Source: Streptomyces malaysiense (GTDB taxonomy: Bacteria; Actinomycetota; Actinomycetes; Streptomycetales; Streptomycetaceae). From it: DNA of 64,000 bases. Shown here piece after piece: positions 18,765 through 26,803 of the stretch. The stretch lies in the NCBI RefSeq assembly GCF_000980885.2, contig NZ_LBDA02000007.1, positions 1 through 64,000 of the forward strand. The letters run 5' to 3'. Each line of letters begins with the position of its first letter. The first letter of the stretch is position 1. Made by a program: the position numbers and the translations under genes. The notes under the pieces were generated by a model. The model worked only from the letters and a program-made list of their open reading frames with translations, made no database searches and was not told the origin of the DNA.

Positions 18765-19643
18765 TCAGGAGTGGAAGGGGAGGCCCGCGTCGGCCACCAG
18801 CTCCAGGTCGTCGGTGTCCTCGGCGGGCAGCAGGCTGGCGGTGCCGTCGGTGACCGGGACCACGCCCAGCTCGATGAGTTCGGCCATGGCGGCGGTACCG
18901 GCCATGTCGCGGACCTGGAGCTGGTAGCGGGCGGTGGTGCGGTAGGTGCCGCCGCCCTCGTCGCCGGTGCGCTGGAGGAAGCCGGAGTCGGTGAGGAAGG
19001 CGAGGGCCTTGGCGACGATGCCGGTGGTGGAGGAGGCGGGCCGGCGGGCGTCCTTGGTGGCGCCGGTGGCGCTGCGTCTGGCCCAGATCCGCCAGGCGGC
19101 CTCCAGGCCGGGGGCGTCGGTGGCCGGGTCGGTGTTCTCGCCCTGCTCCTCGGCGCGCTCCTCCAGGCGGCGGCAGGCCTGGCGGACGAACGCGTCGACG
19201 CCGTTGACCGTGACGCGGCCGATGTAGCCGTCGTCGGCCAGGTCCTCGGGGCGCGGGAACGCGAGGGCGGCGACGGCGAGGTGGGCCAGTCCGTGCAGGA
19301 AGCGGTCGCCCGAGTCGGCGGTGGTGCGACGCGCGTAGTCGCCCATGCGGACGGCGAACACCGAGTCCTCGGCGGCCGTCACGGCCATGCCCGCGCGCGG
19401 GGACACCTCCAGGACGACGAGCCCGAGACCAGCGGCGACGGCGTCGGCGAGCCGGGCGAACGCCGGGTCCTCGCGGTAGCGGCGCAGCAGTTCGGTGTAG
19501 TCCTGGTCGCGGGCGGGCTGGAGCTTGGGCTGGAGCCCGTAGGCGACGAGCCGCGCCGCGTCGGCGGCGTCGGCGGGGGTGACGGCGGCGGTGGCCGGCG
19601 GGACCGGGGCCTCGGTGTCACTCCACTCGACGTGCTCGCTCAC
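18765..19643 (-). CDS. Candidate winged-helix (MukE/JetB-like) subunit
   Basis: A 292-aa protein, mainly helical, without membrane segments. Its size and central place between the putative kleisin and the SMC-like ATPase match MukE/MksE/JetB. The C-terminal half contains a winged-helix-like stretch (G-I-V-A-K-A-L-A-F-L-T-D-S-G-F-L, about 212-227). The start is GTG at 19643 with an AAGGAG Shine-Dalgarno sequence about 9 nt upstream. I infer the role from operon order and fold hints, not from a specific motif. Confidence 0.65.
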   Translation of the reverse strand: MSEHVEWSDTEAPVPPATAAVTPADAADAARLVAYGLQPKLQPARDQDYTELLRRYREDPAFARLADAVAAGLGLVVLEVSPRAGMAVTAAEDSVFAVRMGDYARRTTADSGDRFLHGLAHLAVAALAFPRPEDLADDGYIGRVTVNGVDAFVRQACRRLEERAEEQGENTDPATDAPGLEAAWRIWARRSATGATKDARRPASSTTGIVAKALAFLTDSGFLQRTGDEGGGTYRTTARYQLQVRDMAGTAAMAELIELGVVPVTDGTASLLPAEDTDDLELVADAGLPFHS

Positions 19644-19709
19644 GGCTTTGACTCCTTGTCGCTCTCTGACTTGCTCATGCTGCTTGCGGGCCGCTCACCC
19701 GCGGGCCGC

Positions 19710-21221
19710 TCATGCCGCTCGGTCCGCCGCCATGCCGGCCGCGTCCAGCAGCGCCATGCCGACGATCAGATCGGCGCCGCCGAACTCGTGGTCGTCCAGC
19801 TCGGTGCCGTCGTCCACGGCGAACAGCAGTTTCTCCTCGCCCTGCCGGTAGGCGGTGCCGACAGCGGGACTGGCCGCGTGCACCGCGAGCAGGGCGACCA
19901 GGTAGGCCAGATCGGGGTCGCCGGTGCGCCGGGCCTCGGCCAGCAGCCCGGAGAGCCTGCGCGGGGCGTCGGCCGGCAGGTCGAGCAGTTCCATGGCGGT
20001 GGCCAGCTGCTCCTCGCTGAACCGGCTGTCGTCCGGCGTCGCGATCAGGTCGGGCTCGGGCATCTTTGCGCCCAGGTGCTCGCGTTCCACGGGTGGGGTC
20101 AGCAGGATCTCCACGAGGTCGGCGACCCGCACCGAGACGGGCGTGCGAAGGCCGGTACCGCGGGCGAAGAAGGCGTCCGTGACCCGGGTGGCCCGCTCGG
20201 CGGGGAGGGTCAGCACCGGGGCGACCAGATGGCCGTACAGGTCTATCCCCGCCGTGCTCGCGGGCGTGGCGAAGGCCTGCCGGTCCTGTTCCGCGCGGAA
20301 CAGCGGGCCCGCCTCCAGCAGCCGGGACTGGAGCTGGGTGTGCCGGCGGATGCAGTCCTTGACGATGTCGACCAGCTCGGCGGCGCGCCGCTTGTGCTCG
20401 GGCTCCTCGGTCTCGTCGCGGGCCTTGCGGATGTTGGTGAGGATCGCGTTCTCGTGCCGGTAGCGGTCGGCCACGTGTTCCAGGGCCTCGGCGATCATGT
20501 CGGGCACGGCGCTCAGCCAGTCGACCGCGCGCACGTTGCGCCGGGTGGCGTCCAGGGCGCGGCGCAGGGTCTCGGAGTACTGCACCGTGCGGTAGCGGGC
20601 CTGCTCGGCGGCGAGCTGGGCGTCGGCGAGCCGGCCCCGGTTGATCAGCACCTCCAGCTTGACCTCGGCGGCGATCTGGGCGCTGGTGACGTCGGTGTCG
20701 AGGGCCCCGACCAGGACGTTGACGGCTTCGTCGGTGGTGCGCAGGTACACCGTGCCGCCGGGGCCCGGGACCTCCTCGATCAGCTTGAAGTCGTAGTCGC
20801 GGCGGACGTAGGTGCCGTCCGCCGCGAAGGTGCCGTAGACGGCGCGGAAGCCGCGGTCCACGCTGCCGACGTTGATCAGGTTCTCCAGGACCCAGCGGGC
20901 CACGCGCTCGTGCTCGGCGGCGGGGCGCCGCGGGGCCTGGGCGGCGATGCGGGGGATCAGGCGGGCGACGATCTGCTCGTGGTCGGCACCGGTGTCGAAG
21001 TCCATGTTCAGCGTGACCAGGTCGATGGCGGCGAGGGCCACCTCGGCCATTCCGTACACCGAGTACTCGCCCGCGAGGCTGCCCTTGCGGGCGTCCAGGT
21101 CGTGCAGCGGCGCGGTGCACGCGAGCGCGCGCAGCCGACGGGCGAGGCCCTCGTCGGCTGCGGGTCCCGGAGCCGGGCGCTGCGCTGCGCTGAGCTGGGG
21201 CGGAACGGTCTCGGAAGTCAC
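19710..21221 (-). CDS. Candidate kleisin-like (MukF/JetA-type) subunit
   Basis: A 503-aa soluble protein, first gene of the condensin-like operon. It is mostly helical with an N-terminal region that may form a winged helix (about 20-110) and long helices in the middle (about 170-280). Length and position fit the kleisin of MukF/MksF/JetA systems. Start choice: GTG at 21221 has a TACTCT hexamer ending 7 nt upstream, as in leaderless Streptomyces mRNAs; an in-frame ATG at 21251 would add ten residues but has no Shine-Dalgarno sequence. The assignment is from context and overall shape. Confidence 0.65.
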   Translation of the reverse strand: MTSETVPPQLSAAQRPAPGPAADEGLARRLRALACTAPLHDLDARKGSLAGEYSVYGMAEVALAAIDLVTLNMDFDTGADHEQIVARLIPRIAAQAPRRPAAEHERVARWVLENLINVGSVDRGFRAVYGTFAADGTYVRRDYDFKLIEEVPGPGGTVYLRTTDEAVNVLVGALDTDVTSAQIAAEVKLEVLINRGRLADAQLAAEQARYRTVQYSETLRRALDATRRNVRAVDWLSAVPDMIAEALEHVADRYRHENAILTNIRKARDETEEPEHKRRAAELVDIVKDCIRRHTQLQSRLLEAGPLFRAEQDRQAFATPASTAGIDLYGHLVAPVLTLPAERATRVTDAFFARGTGLRTPVSVRVADLVEILLTPPVEREHLGAKMPEPDLIATPDDSRFSEEQLATAMELLDLPADAPRRLSGLLAEARRTGDPDLAYLVALLAVHAASPAVGTAYRQGEEKLLFAVDDGTELDDHEFGGADLIVGMALLDAAGMAADRAA

Positions 21222-21228
21222 GGTGCAC

Positions 21229-21234
21229 AGAGTA
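21229..21234 (-). promoter_or_regulatory. Candidate -10 box of the condensin-like operon
   Basis: On the minus strand TACTCT ends 7 nt before the GTG at 21221, which would give a leaderless transcript. A -35 is not clear; GGGTAG lies 17 nt upstream. If this is the promoter, the ATG at 21251 is not used. Confidence 0.4.
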
Positions 21235-21307
21235 GGTCCTCGGTCTGACATCTACCCAAACGAGACGCTCTGCCGGTAGGCCGACGGGGACGCGGGCCGG
21301 GAATCGG

Positions 21308-21343
21308 GTGCCGGCGCGCCGCGGCGCGGCCGCGGGCCGGCAC
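21308..21343 (-). terminator. Hairpin after the GntR gene
   Basis: GTGCCGGC and GCCGGCAC form a perfect 8-bp stem around a G+C-rich loop, 14 bp after the GntR stop on the minus strand. It would separate the GntR gene from the condensin-like operon that is read in the same direction. No T-run follows, as is common in Streptomyces. Confidence 0.5.
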
Positions 21344-21356
21344 GGCCCGGCGCCCC

Positions 21357-22058
21357 TCACGGGGTGCCGTCCTCGCCGACCCTGCGGCGGTAGACCTCCA
21401 CCACCCGCTCCGAGGAGTCCGCCAGGTAGGTCTCCAGCAGTTCTTCCGCCGCGCCCCGCTCCCCCGCCTCCAGCGCGTCCAGGATCTCCCTGTTGCGCGT
21501 CAGGTACGGCTCGTGCAGCCGTCGCGGGTCGTCCACCAGGTGGAAGGCGAGGCGGAGTTCGGCGAAGACGCTGCGCATCAGTTCGTCCGTGCGGGCGCTG
21601 CGGGCGAGGGCGACCAGTTCCCGGTGGAAGTGGATGTTGGCCGTACCCACCGATTTCCAGTCGTCCTCGGCGGCCGCCGTCCCGCCCGCGGTGACCGCGT
21701 CGGAGAGCCCCCGCAGGTGGTAGGGCGGCTCGCCGAGGCCGCGCACGACGGCGCACTCGACGAGGGCGCGGGTGCGGTAGATGTCCTCGACGTCCTCGAC
21801 GGTCAGGACCCTCACGAACACGCCCCGGTTGAGCTCGTGGACGAGGAGTCGTTCATGGGTGAGCAGCCGGAACGCCTCGCGCAGGGTGTTGCGGGAGACG
21901 CCGAGCGCGCCACCGATGCTGTCCTCCGACAGCCGGGTGCCGGGCGGGAAGTACCCGTCCGCGACCCGGCTCCTGAGGATGTCCGAAACCCTCTCCGCCG
22001 TGCTCGTGCGGCCCAGGAGGGCGCGGTCGTCGGCCAGTCCCGCCAGCTGCTCTGCCAT
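21357..22058 (-). CDS. GntR regulator, FadR subfamily (FCD domain)
   Basis: A 233-aa regulator. The N-terminal winged helix (about 20-90) has L-S-E-D-S-I-G-G-A-L-G-V-S-R-N-T-L-R-E-A. The C-terminal all-helical FCD domain (about 95-220) has the F-H-R-E-L metal-binding-type segment. FadR-type regulators repress catabolic operons and release DNA on binding a carboxylate ligand. It is divergent from the MFS/DUF1445/pxp operon and a 19-bp palindrome lies between them, so it most likely controls that operon in response to its substrate. The ATG at 22058 is the only start close to the domain. Confidence 0.9.
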   Translation of the reverse strand: MAEQLAGLADDRALLGRTSTAERVSDILRSRVADGYFPPGTRLSEDSIGGALGVSRNTLREAFRLLTHERLLVHELNRGVFVRVLTVEDVEDIYRTRALVECAVVRGLGEPPYHLRGLSDAVTAGGTAAAEDDWKSVGTANIHFHRELVALARSARTDELMRSVFAELRLAFHLVDDPRRLHEPYLTRNREILDALEAGERGAAEELLETYLADSSERVVEVYRRRVGEDGTP

Positions 22059-22106
22059 GCCCGGAATTCAAGCGTAGTCATCGGGACGAGACAACACGGG
22101 TATTGA

Positions 22107-22125
22107 AGGATCGTTGAACGATCCT
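22107..22125. promoter_or_regulatory. Palindromic operator, likely bound by the adjacent GntR regulator
   Basis: AGGATCGTT-G-AACGATCCT is a perfect inverted repeat (9-bp arms, 1-bp centre) between the divergent GntR and MFS genes. FadR-family operators are short palindromes in this position. It lies 60 bp before the MFS start and 49 bp before the regulator start. Confidence 0.7.
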
Positions 22126-22184
22126 CTACGGTGCTCGACACGGCTCACTTCACCGCACCCTCCGTCCCCCTCTGCGAGGTGCCC

Positions 22185-23489
22185 ATGAGCACGACCCCTC
22201 CTCCCCCCGCCCCCGCGACCGCGCTCGAACACACCGCTCAGGACGGCGCGTTCGGCTGGCTGCGCGACCTCGGCCCGCACGGGCGGCGCGCGTTCGCCGG
22301 GGCTTTCGGCGGATACGCCCTCGATTCCTACGACTACTTCACGCTGCCGCTGAGCATGGTGGCGCTCTCCGCGCACTTCGGCCTGGACAGCGGCCGGACC
22401 GGGCTGTTCACCACCGTCACCCTGGTGGTCTCGGCGGTCGGCGGTGCCCTGGCCGGGGTGTTCGCCGACCGGGTGGGCCGGGTCCGGGCGCTGGTGATCA
22501 CGGTGCTCACGTACGCGGTGTTCACCGTCGCCTGCGGCTTCGCGCCCGACTTCGGGACGCTGCTGGTCTTCCGCGCGCTCCAGGGTCTCGGCTTCGGCGG
22601 CGAATGGGCGGTCGGCGCGATCCTGGTCGCCGAGTACGCCTCCGCCCGCCACCGGGGCCGCACGCTCGGCGCGGTCCAGAGCTCCTGGGCGGTCGGCTGG
22701 GCGCTGGCCGCCGTCGTCTACACCCTGGTCTTCTCCTTCGCCGGCGACGACCTGGCCTGGCGGGTGATGTTCTGGACCGGCGCGCTGCCCGCGCTGCTGG
22801 TGCTGTGGGTGCGGCGCCGGGTGCACGACGCACCGGTCGCCCTCGCGGCCCGCGAACAGGACCCGCGCCGCGGCTCGTTCACCGCGATCTTCCGGCCGGG
22901 CCGGGCCGGCGCCCCGGGCCTGCTGCGCACCACGCTGCTGGCGAGCCTGCTGTCCACGGGCGTGCAGGGCGGCTACTACACGCTGGCCACCTGGGTGCCG
23001 ACGTACCTGAAGTCCGACCGCGGCCTGTCGGTCGTCGGCACCGGCGGCTACCTCGCCCTCCTCATCTCCGGCGCGTTCCTCGGCTACCTGACCGGCGGCC
23101 ACCTCACCGACCGGCTCGGCCGGCGCGCCACCATCTGGCTGTTCGCGCTGCTGTCGGCGGTGTGCGTGCTGGCGTACGCGCACATCCCGCACGGCGCCGA
23201 CACGGTGCTCCTGGTGCTGGGCTTCCCGCTCGGGTTCTGCATGTCGGCCATCTTCAGCGGCTTCGGCTCCTACCTCAGCGAGCTGTATCCGACGGCGGTG
23301 CGCGGTACCGGACAGGGCTTCACCTACAACACGGGCCGTGCGGTGGGCGCGGTCTTCCCCACCCTGGTCGGCTTCCTTGCCGACAGCTGGGGCGTCGGCG
23401 GCGCGCTGGTCTTCGGCGCGGTCGGCTACGGGATCGCGGCGCTGGCGCTGCTCGGGCTGCCCGAGACGCGCGGCAAGGAGCTGGCATGA
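22185..23489 (+). CDS. MFS transporter, probable organic-acid carrier
   Basis: A 434-aa major facilitator with about 12 membrane helices and the loop 2-3 motif [11 protein letters not shown] near residues 87-97. The E-W-A-V-G segment in TM4 resembles sialate/aromatic-acid/shikimate-type carriers. Co-transcription with a DUF1445 protein and PxpABC suggests uptake of 5-oxoproline or a related carboxylate. The ATG at 22185 was chosen for its GAGG Shine-Dalgarno sequence; an ATG at 22131 would add 18 residues before the conserved region. Its stop overlaps the next start (ATGA). Confidence 0.88.
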   Translation: MSTTPPPPAPATALEHTAQDGAFGWLRDLGPHGRRAFAGAFGGYALDSYDYFTLPLSMVALSAHFGLDSGRTGLFTTVTLVVSAVGGALAGVFADRVGRVRALVITVLTYAVFTVACGFAPDFGTLLVFRALQGLGFGGEWAVGAILVAEYASARHRGRTLGAVQSSWAVGWALAAVVYTLVFSFAGDDLAWRVMFWTGALPALLVLWVRRRVHDAPVALAAREQDPRRGSFTAIFRPGRAGAPGLLRTTLLASLLSTGVQGGYYTLATWVPTYLKSDRGLSVVGTGGYLALLISGAFLGYLTGGHLTDRLGRRATIWLFALLSAVCVLAYAHIPHGADTVLLVLGFPLGFCMSAIFSGFGSYLSELYPTAVRGTGQGFTYNTGRAVGAVFPTLVGFLADSWGVGGALVFGAVGYGIAALALLGLPETRGKELA

Positions 23490-24325
23490 CACGGGTGCGG
23501 CGCGTCGAGGACCGTCCCGTCACCACGCTCGACGAGCGGGCGCCCGGCTGGAGCCCGCGGGCCGCGCGGGCCCGGTTCCGCGCGGGTCTCACCGGCCCCA
23601 CGGCCGGGGTCGCGGCCGGGCACACCCAGGCCAACCTGATCGCGGTGCCCGCCGACTGGGCCTACGACATGCTGCTGTTCTGCCAGCGCAATCCCAAACC
23701 CTGCCCGGTGCTCGACGTCACCGACGCCGGTTCCGCCACGACGGTGCTCGCCGAGGGCGCCGACCTGCGCACCGATCTGCCGCGCTACCGGGTCTGGCGG
23801 GACGGCGAGCTGGTCGCCGAGCCGACCGACGCCCGGCCCCACTGGCGCGGGGACCTGGTGGCGTTCCTGCTCGGATGCAGTTTCACCTTCGAGTGGGCGC
23901 TGAGCCGGGCGGGGGTGCCGATCCGCCATGTCGAGCAGGGCCGCAACGTGCCGATGTACGTCACCGGGCGCCCGTGCCGTCCGGCGGGCCGGCTGAGCGG
24001 GCCGATGGTGGTGTCCATGCGGCCGGTGCCGCCGGAGCGGCTCGGGGCGGCGATCCGGGAGAGCGGTCTGCTGCCGGCCGTGCACGGGGGCCCCGTGCAC
24101 TGCGGGGATCCGGCGGCGCTCGGCATCGCGGACCTCGGCCGGCCGGATTTCGGCGACCCGGTGGTCATGGAGGAGGGCGACATCCCGGTGTTCTGGGCGT
24201 GCGGGGTGACCCCGCAGGCGGCGGTGACGGCCTCCCGGCCGCCGTTCGCCATCACCCACGCGCCGGGCCAGATGTTCCTGACCGACGCCCGCGACGAGCA
24301 GTACCGGCTGGTCGGCGTCGGCTGA
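23486..24325 (+). CDS. DUF1445 family protein (D-glutamate cyclase / putative hydro-lyase)
   Basis: A 279-aa DUF1445 protein with the conserved G-H-T-Q-A-N-L segment (about 47-53), [10 protein letters not shown] and R-N-V-P-M-Y. The mammalian relative converts D-glutamate to 5-oxo-D-proline, and bacterial members are commonly clustered with oxoprolinase genes. Here it is translationally coupled to the transporter (ATGA overlap, AAGGAG upstream) and precedes pxpABC, which fits a role in feeding or isomerising oxoproline. The reaction in this organism is inferred. Confidence 0.85.
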   Translation: MTRVRRVEDRPVTTLDERAPGWSPRAARARFRAGLTGPTAGVAAGHTQANLIAVPADWAYDMLLFCQRNPKPCPVLDVTDAGSATTVLAEGADLRTDLPRYRVWRDGELVAEPTDARPHWRGDLVAFLLGCSFTFEWALSRAGVPIRHVEQGRNVPMYVTGRPCRPAGRLSGPMVVSMRPVPPERLGAAIRESGLLPAVHGGPVHCGDPAALGIADLGRPDFGDPVVMEEGDIPVFWACGVTPQAAVTASRPPFAITHAPGQMFLTDARDEQYRLVGVG

Positions 24326-24345
24326 CCCCGACCGGCCACCGCGCC

Positions 24346-24399
24346 GGACCCGACCCGATGCGACCCGACCCGATCCGACCCGGTCCGACCCGGTCCGAC
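24346..24399 (+). repeat. Short tandem repeat between DUF1445 gene and pxpA
   Basis: About five imperfect copies of a 10-bp CGACCCGATC/CGACCCGGTC-type unit fill most of the 95-bp spacer before pxpA. It may be simple slippage DNA. It leaves room only for the pxpA Shine-Dalgarno region (GGAGG at about 24404). Confidence 0.6.
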
Positions 24400-24420
24400 A
24401 CACGGAGGCACGGAACGACC

Positions 24421-25179
24421 ATGACCACGATCGATCTGAACGCCGATCTGGGCGAGGGCTTCGGCCGCTGGCGGCTCACCGAGGACGAGCAGCTGCTGTC
24501 CGTCGTCACCAGCGCCAACGTGGCCTGCGGCTTCCACGCCGGGGACGCGGCCACCATGCGCCGGGTGTGCGAGCTGGCCGCCGAACGCGGGGTGACGATC
24601 GGCGCCCAGGTCTCCTACCGGGACCTCGCCGGGTTCGGGCGGCGCGCGATGGAGGTGCCACCCGCCGAGCTGACGGCCGAAGTCGCCTACCAGATCGGGG
24701 CCCTGGAGGTGTTCGCGCGCGCCGCCGGGGCCCGGGTGGCGTACGTCAAACCGCACGGCGCGCTCTACAACCGGGTGGTGCGGGACGAGGAGCAGGCGGA
24801 CGCGGTGATCGACGGCGTGCTCCTCGCCGGCCCCGCGCTGCCGGTCCTCGGCCTGCCCGGCTCCCGGCTGCTGGCGCTGGCCGGCAAGGCGGGCCTGCCG
24901 GCCGTGCCGGAGGCGTTCGCGGACCGCGCGTACACCGACGAGGGCACGCTGGTGCCGCGTGGCCGGGACGGCGCGGTGGTGACCGACCCGGAGGCGGTGG
25001 TGCGGCGCTCGCTGGGGCTCGCGGTCTCCGGCACGGTCACCGCGCTCTCCGGCGCCCGGGTCCGGGTGCGCGCCCGCTCGCTGTGCCTGCACGGCGACAC
25101 GCCCGGCGCGGTGGAGCTGGCCCGGCGGGTGCGGGCCCGGCTGGTCGGGGCGGACGTGCGGGTGGAGGCCTTCGCATGA
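24421..25179 (+). CDS. pxpA: 5-oxoprolinase subunit A (LamB/YcsF)
   Basis: A 252-aa LamB/YcsF protein with the N-terminal signature D-L-N-A-D-L-G-E-G-F-G, N-V-A-C-G-F-H-A-G-D and K-P-H-G-A-L-Y-N. PxpA with PxpB and PxpC forms the prokaryotic ATP-dependent 5-oxoprolinase that converts 5-oxoproline to glutamate in the cytosol. It starts at ATG 24421 and overlaps pxpB in an ATGA. All family landmarks are present. Confidence 0.94.
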   Translation: MTTIDLNADLGEGFGRWRLTEDEQLLSVVTSANVACGFHAGDAATMRRVCELAAERGVTIGAQVSYRDLAGFGRRAMEVPPAELTAEVAYQIGALEVFARAAGARVAYVKPHGALYNRVVRDEEQADAVIDGVLLAGPALPVLGLPGSRLLALAGKAGLPAVPEAFADRAYTDEGTLVPRGRDGAVVTDPEAVVRRSLGLAVSGTVTALSGARVRVRARSLCLHGDTPGAVELARRVRARLVGADVRVEAFA

Positions 25180-25793
25180 GGGCGCTGCCGGCCGGCCGGG
25201 AGGCGCTGCTCATCGAGGCCGACTCGGCCGAGGAGGCGGGAGCCCTGCACGCGGCGCTGCTGCGGCGCCGCGTGCAGGGCACGCTGACCGTGCGCGAGAT
25301 CGTGCCGGCCGCGCGCACGGTCCTGCTGGACGGGCTGCCCGACCCGGCCCGCTGGGCATCCGAACTGAGCTCGCTCGAAGGGGAGTCGCCCGAGCCCCCG
25401 GCGCGCCCCCCGGTGGAGATCCCGGTGCGCTACGACGGCCCCGACCTCGCCGCCGTCGCCGCGCACTGGGCGGTGTCCGAGCGGGAGGTGGTCCGTATCC
25501 ACGCGGGCACCGAGTTCACGGTGGCCTTCTGCGGGTTCGCGCCCGGCTTCGGCTATCTCACCGGGCTCCCGGCCCGCTACGCCGTCCCGCGCCGGGCCAC
25601 TCCGCGCACGGCGGTCCCGCCCGGCGCGGTGGCGCTCGCGGGGCCCTACACCGGTGTGTACCCGCGCACCTCGCCGGGCGGCTGGCAGCTGATCGGCACC
25701 ACCGACGCGGTGCTCTGGGACCACACCCGCGACCCGGCCGCGCTGCTGTCCCCGGGCACGCGGGTGCGGTTCGCGCCGGTGGAGGGGCCATGA
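25176..25793 (+). CDS. pxpB: 5-oxoprolinase subunit B (KipI-like)
   Basis: A 205-aa AHS1/KipI-domain protein with the family motif F-C-G-F-A-P-G-F-G-Y-L-T-G (about 115-127) and P-R-T-S-P-G-G-W. With PxpC it forms the ATP-using kinase part of 5-oxoprolinase. It overlaps both neighbours by ATGA, so the three subunits are made together. Confidence 0.94.
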   Translation: MRALPAGREALLIEADSAEEAGALHAALLRRRVQGTLTVREIVPAARTVLLDGLPDPARWASELSSLEGESPEPPARPPVEIPVRYDGPDLAAVAAHWAVSEREVVRIHAGTEFTVAFCGFAPGFGYLTGLPARYAVPRRATPRTAVPPGAVALAGPYTGVYPRTSPGGWQLIGTTDAVLWDHTRDPAALLSPGTRVRFAPVEGP

Positions 25794-26659
25794 GCGACCG
25801 TGCCCTCGTCGTCGTACGGCCCGGCCTGCTGACCACCGTGCAGGACATCGGGCGGCCCGGGTACGCACATCTCGGGGTGCCCCGCTCCGGCGCGCTGGAT
25901 CCGCCGGCGGCGGCGCTCGTCAACCGGCTGGCCGGGAACGGGCCGGACGCCGCGGTCCTGGAGACGACGCTGGACGGGTGTGCGCTGCGCTCCCGCTCGA
26001 CGGTCACCGTGGTGGTCGGCGGGGCGCCGTGCCCGGTGGCGGTCGGCGGCCGCCCGGCGGCGTGGGGCGCGCCCGTGGTGCTGCCCGCCGGTGAACTCCT
26101 CCAGGTGGGCGCGGTGTCGGCGGGGGTACGCAGCTACGTCGCCGTGCGCGGCGGCATCACCGTGGAGCCGGTGCTCGGCAGCCGCGCCACCGACCTGCTG
26201 TCCGGACTCGGCCCGGCCCCGCTCGCCGAGGGCACGGTGCTGCCGCTCGGCCTCCCGGCCGCACCGCCCGCACGCGTGGACACCGCCCCGCGGCCGGGCC
26301 CGCCGGCCGAACTGGTGCTCCGGGTGACGCCGGGCCCGCGCGCGGACTGGTTCACGGCACGCGGACGCCGCGACCTGACCACGCGCGCCTACCGGGTGTC
26401 CCCGGCGAGCAACCGCATCGGTCTGCGCACCGAGGGCCCCGCCCTGGAACGCGCCCGGGAGGGCGAACTGCCCAGCGAGGGGATGGTGCTGGGCGCCGTG
26501 CAGGTACCGCCGGACGGCCGCCCGATGGTCTTCCTCGCCGACCACCCGACCACCGGCGGCTATCCGGTGATCGCCGTGGTGCACCCACCCGACCTCCCGG
26601 CAGCGGCCCAGGCGGCACCGGGAACCCCGCTCCGCTTCGTTCCGACGGGCCGCCGCTGA
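25790..26659 (+). CDS. pxpC: 5-oxoprolinase subunit C (KipA-like, biotin-dependent carboxylase AHS2 domain)
   Basis: A 289-aa AHS2-domain protein with the N-terminal signature G-L-L-T-T-V-Q-D-I-G-R-P-G and the C-terminal L-A-D-H-P-T-T-G-G-Y-P segment. It completes the PxpABC complex and is the last gene of the operon. It is convergent with the SGNH hydrolase gene. Confidence 0.94.
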   Translation: MSDRALVVVRPGLLTTVQDIGRPGYAHLGVPRSGALDPPAAALVNRLAGNGPDAAVLETTLDGCALRSRSTVTVVVGGAPCPVAVGGRPAAWGAPVVLPAGELLQVGAVSAGVRSYVAVRGGITVEPVLGSRATDLLSGLGPAPLAEGTVLPLGLPAAPPARVDTAPRPGPPAELVLRVTPGPRADWFTARGRRDLTTRAYRVSPASNRIGLRTEGPALERAREGELPSEGMVLGAVQVPPDGRPMVFLADHPTTGGYPVIAVVHPPDLPAAAQAAPGTPLRFVPTGRR

Positions 26660-26803
26660 CCGGTCGGCCGACCACGCCACGGGCCACGGGCCGCGACGCA
26701 TCCCAGCACCCGGCCTCAGCGGGCCATGAGCATCTTCCCCAGCGCACCCCTGGGACAGCACCGAAGGCCCCCCTCTCCACACCCGCGAACCACGGACGAC
26801 CGC

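Noticed and set aside
22068..23492. Minus-strand open frame opposite the MFS gene
   Set aside because: Gln/Arg/Gly-rich low-complexity translation; the plus-strand frame has clear MFS helices.
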